NCBI GenBank assembly: GCA_030998225.1
Contig: JAPYXD010000743.1
Span: 620,001-684,000 of the forward strand
Direction of reading: 5' to 3'
Length of the DNA: 64,000 nt
From: Diplolepis rosae
Taxonomy: Eukaryota; Arthropoda; Insecta; Hymenoptera; Diplolepididae
A program made the position numbers and the translations under genes. The notes beneath the pieces were generated by a model that was given only the letters and a program-made list of their open reading frames with translations, was not told the DNA's origin and did not search any database. The number at the start of each line of letters is the position of its first letter. Within the stretch, counting starts at the first letter, position 1. This document shows positions 63,016-64,000 of the stretch, one piece after another.

Positions 63016-64000
63016 ATGACAGGATCTCTAAAATATAAACTGTGTATCTTAAATTTCAGTTCTCAGCTAAAGTTCCCTGAGGAAGATGTATTTCAGGCAC
63101 TTGGACTACTAAATATAATTTTTAAAATGACGGAATCTCTAAAATATAAACTAGGTATCTTAAATTTCAGTTCTCAGCTTAAGTTCCCTGAGGAAGACGT
63201 TTTTTAAACTCCTGAACTACTAGATATAATTTTCAAAATGACAGGATCTCTTAAATATAAACCAGGTTCCTTAAATTTCAGTTCTCAGCTTAAGTTCCCT
63301 GAGGAAGATGTATTTTAGGCACCTGGACTACTAGATATAATTTTCAAAATGACGGGATCTCTAAAATATCAACTAGGTATCTTAATTTTCAGTTCTCAGC
63401 TTAAGTTCCCTGAGGAAGATGTATTTCAGGCACTTGGAATACTAAGTCTAGTTTTCTAAAATGACGGGATCTCTAAAATATATACTAGGTATCTTAAATT
63501 TCAGTTCTCAGCTTAAGTTCCCTGAGGAAGATGTATTTTAGGCACTTGGACTACTAAATATAATTTTTAAAATGAAGGGATCTCTAAAATATAAACTAGG
63601 TATCTTAAATTTCAGTTCTCAGCTTAAGTTCCCTGAGGAAGACGTTTTTTAAACTCCTGAACTACTAGATATAATTTTCAAAATGACAGGATCTCTTAAA
63701 TATAAACCAGGTACCTTAAATTTCAGTTCTCATCTTAAATTCCCTGAGAAAGGTGATTTTTAAGAACCTGGACTACTAGATATAATTTCCAAAATGACAA
63801 GATCTCTTAAATATAAACCAGGTACCTTAAATATCTGTTCTCAGCTTAAGTTCCCTGAGGAAGATGTTTTTAGGAACCTGGACCACTAGATATAATTTTA
63901 AAAATGACAGGATATCTAAAATATATACTGGGTATCTTAAATTTCAGTTCTCAGCTTATGTTCCCTGAGAATTATGTTTTTCAAGAACCTGGAACACTGG
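63016..64000 (+). repeat. Unit U10, partial; begins like the 25-mer U6
   Basis: The first 985 bp of a new unit, cut by the window end inside a monomer. Shared with U6: ttctcatcttaaattcc (63,727; 42,953), ctaaaatatatactg with ggtatc/gagtatc, and cctggaacactgg. The offset to U6 is 20,774 bp. The unit is therefore expected to be a 25-mer. Confidence 0.7.

Larger units (their letters stand above)
1..64000 (+). repeat. Satellite DNA array, about 111-bp monomer, head-to-tail
   Basis: A unit of about 111 bp fills the window without interruption, roughly 576 copies. Taking the monomer from just after the ttttttaa tract, it reads: cctgg near position 4, a short dyad (ATTTT-C-AAAAT) at 22-32, gacagg or gacggg at 33-38, TATAAA at 49-54, a variable stretch at about 54-60, atcttaaatttcag at 61-74, an inverted repeat CTCAG/CTGAG at 77-96, then gaagatg and a T-tract. 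The commonest form is about 32% GC. All copies point the same way and no unique DNA or mobile element separates them. Such arrays are typical of eukaryotic heterochromatin or centromeres; the location here is inference. The family is not recognised. Confidence 0.97.

Noticed and set aside
1..64000. Canonical CENP-B box
   Set aside because: ttttcaaaatgacggga lines up with the 17-bp box at six of nine core positions (two T and the CGGG) but lacks the TTCG end and the central A. No copy read has a full box.
1..64000. TATAAA in each monomer as a promoter
   Set aside because: It is part of an AT-rich repeat at position 49-54 in most units, with no other promoter evidence.
1..64000. CRISPR array
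   Set aside because: There are no short repeats with unique spacers; the full 111 bp is repeated and the unit-to-unit variation is in shared classes.
1..64000. Primate alpha satellite, mouse minor satellite or other named family
   Set aside because: The monomer length (111 bp) and sequence do not fit the families I can recall, so no name is given.
1..64000. Nucleosome phasing by 3 x 111 = 333 bp (two nucleosomes)
   Set aside because: The arithmetic is suggestive, but no trimer-periodic feature was seen in the sequence.

Overview
The whole 64 kb window is one uninterrupted, head-to-tail satellite DNA array. I see no gene, RNA gene, transposable element, CRISPR array or unique sequence. The basic unit is a monomer of about 111 bp (variants 109-112 bp) with about 32% GC in the commonest form. 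Anchoring the first and last copies gives roughly 576 monomers, all in the same orientation; both window ends lie inside the array. This is eukaryotic satellite organisation of the pericentromeric, centromeric or heterochromatic kind. I do not recognise the family: the length does not fit primate alpha satellite (171 bp) or mouse minor satellite (120 bp), so no species is named. CpG is scarce, and CpG-containing variants alternate with TpG/CpA versions of the same site, which fits a methylated genome (inference).

Above the monomer there are at least two more levels. Diagnostic variants recur at fixed spacings of 12 monomers (1,333 bp), 28 monomers (3,113 bp) and 54 monomers (about 6,000 bp). 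Phased on one two-monomer marker pair (here called Q), the units are: 15,358-24,018 (78 monomers, a 54-mer enlarged by two extra 12-mers), 24,019-30,018 (54), 30,019-36,014 (54), 36,015-39,127 (28), 39,128-42,241 (28) and 42,242-45,017 (25). The cycle then restarts: 45,018-53,682 (78), 53,683-59,901 (56), 59,902-63,015 (28), and 63,016 to the window end, which begins like the 25-mer. The first six units form a supercycle of 29,660 bp. The second pass is shorter by one 54-mer and one 28-mer, and is predicted to be about 20.8 kb.

Positions 1 to about 13,840 are different. They hold a heterogeneous mosaic of the same monomer types with short local duplications (7-, 13- and 18-monomer offsets and a 100-monomer offset), without the regular unit order. 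The ordered supercycle DNA starts near 13,840.

No genes work together here. In one forward frame each monomer is 37 codons with a single stop at its end. Stop-loss variants therefore create 63- and 100-codon open frames, but stops, one-base indels and lack of any unique flank argue against a protein. The signal worth attention is the nested amplification history: repeat units, chimeric junctions and clusters of private mutations between nearly identical copies. Comparisons were made by eye at landmarks, so boundaries are accurate to tens of bases and no percentage identities are claimed.
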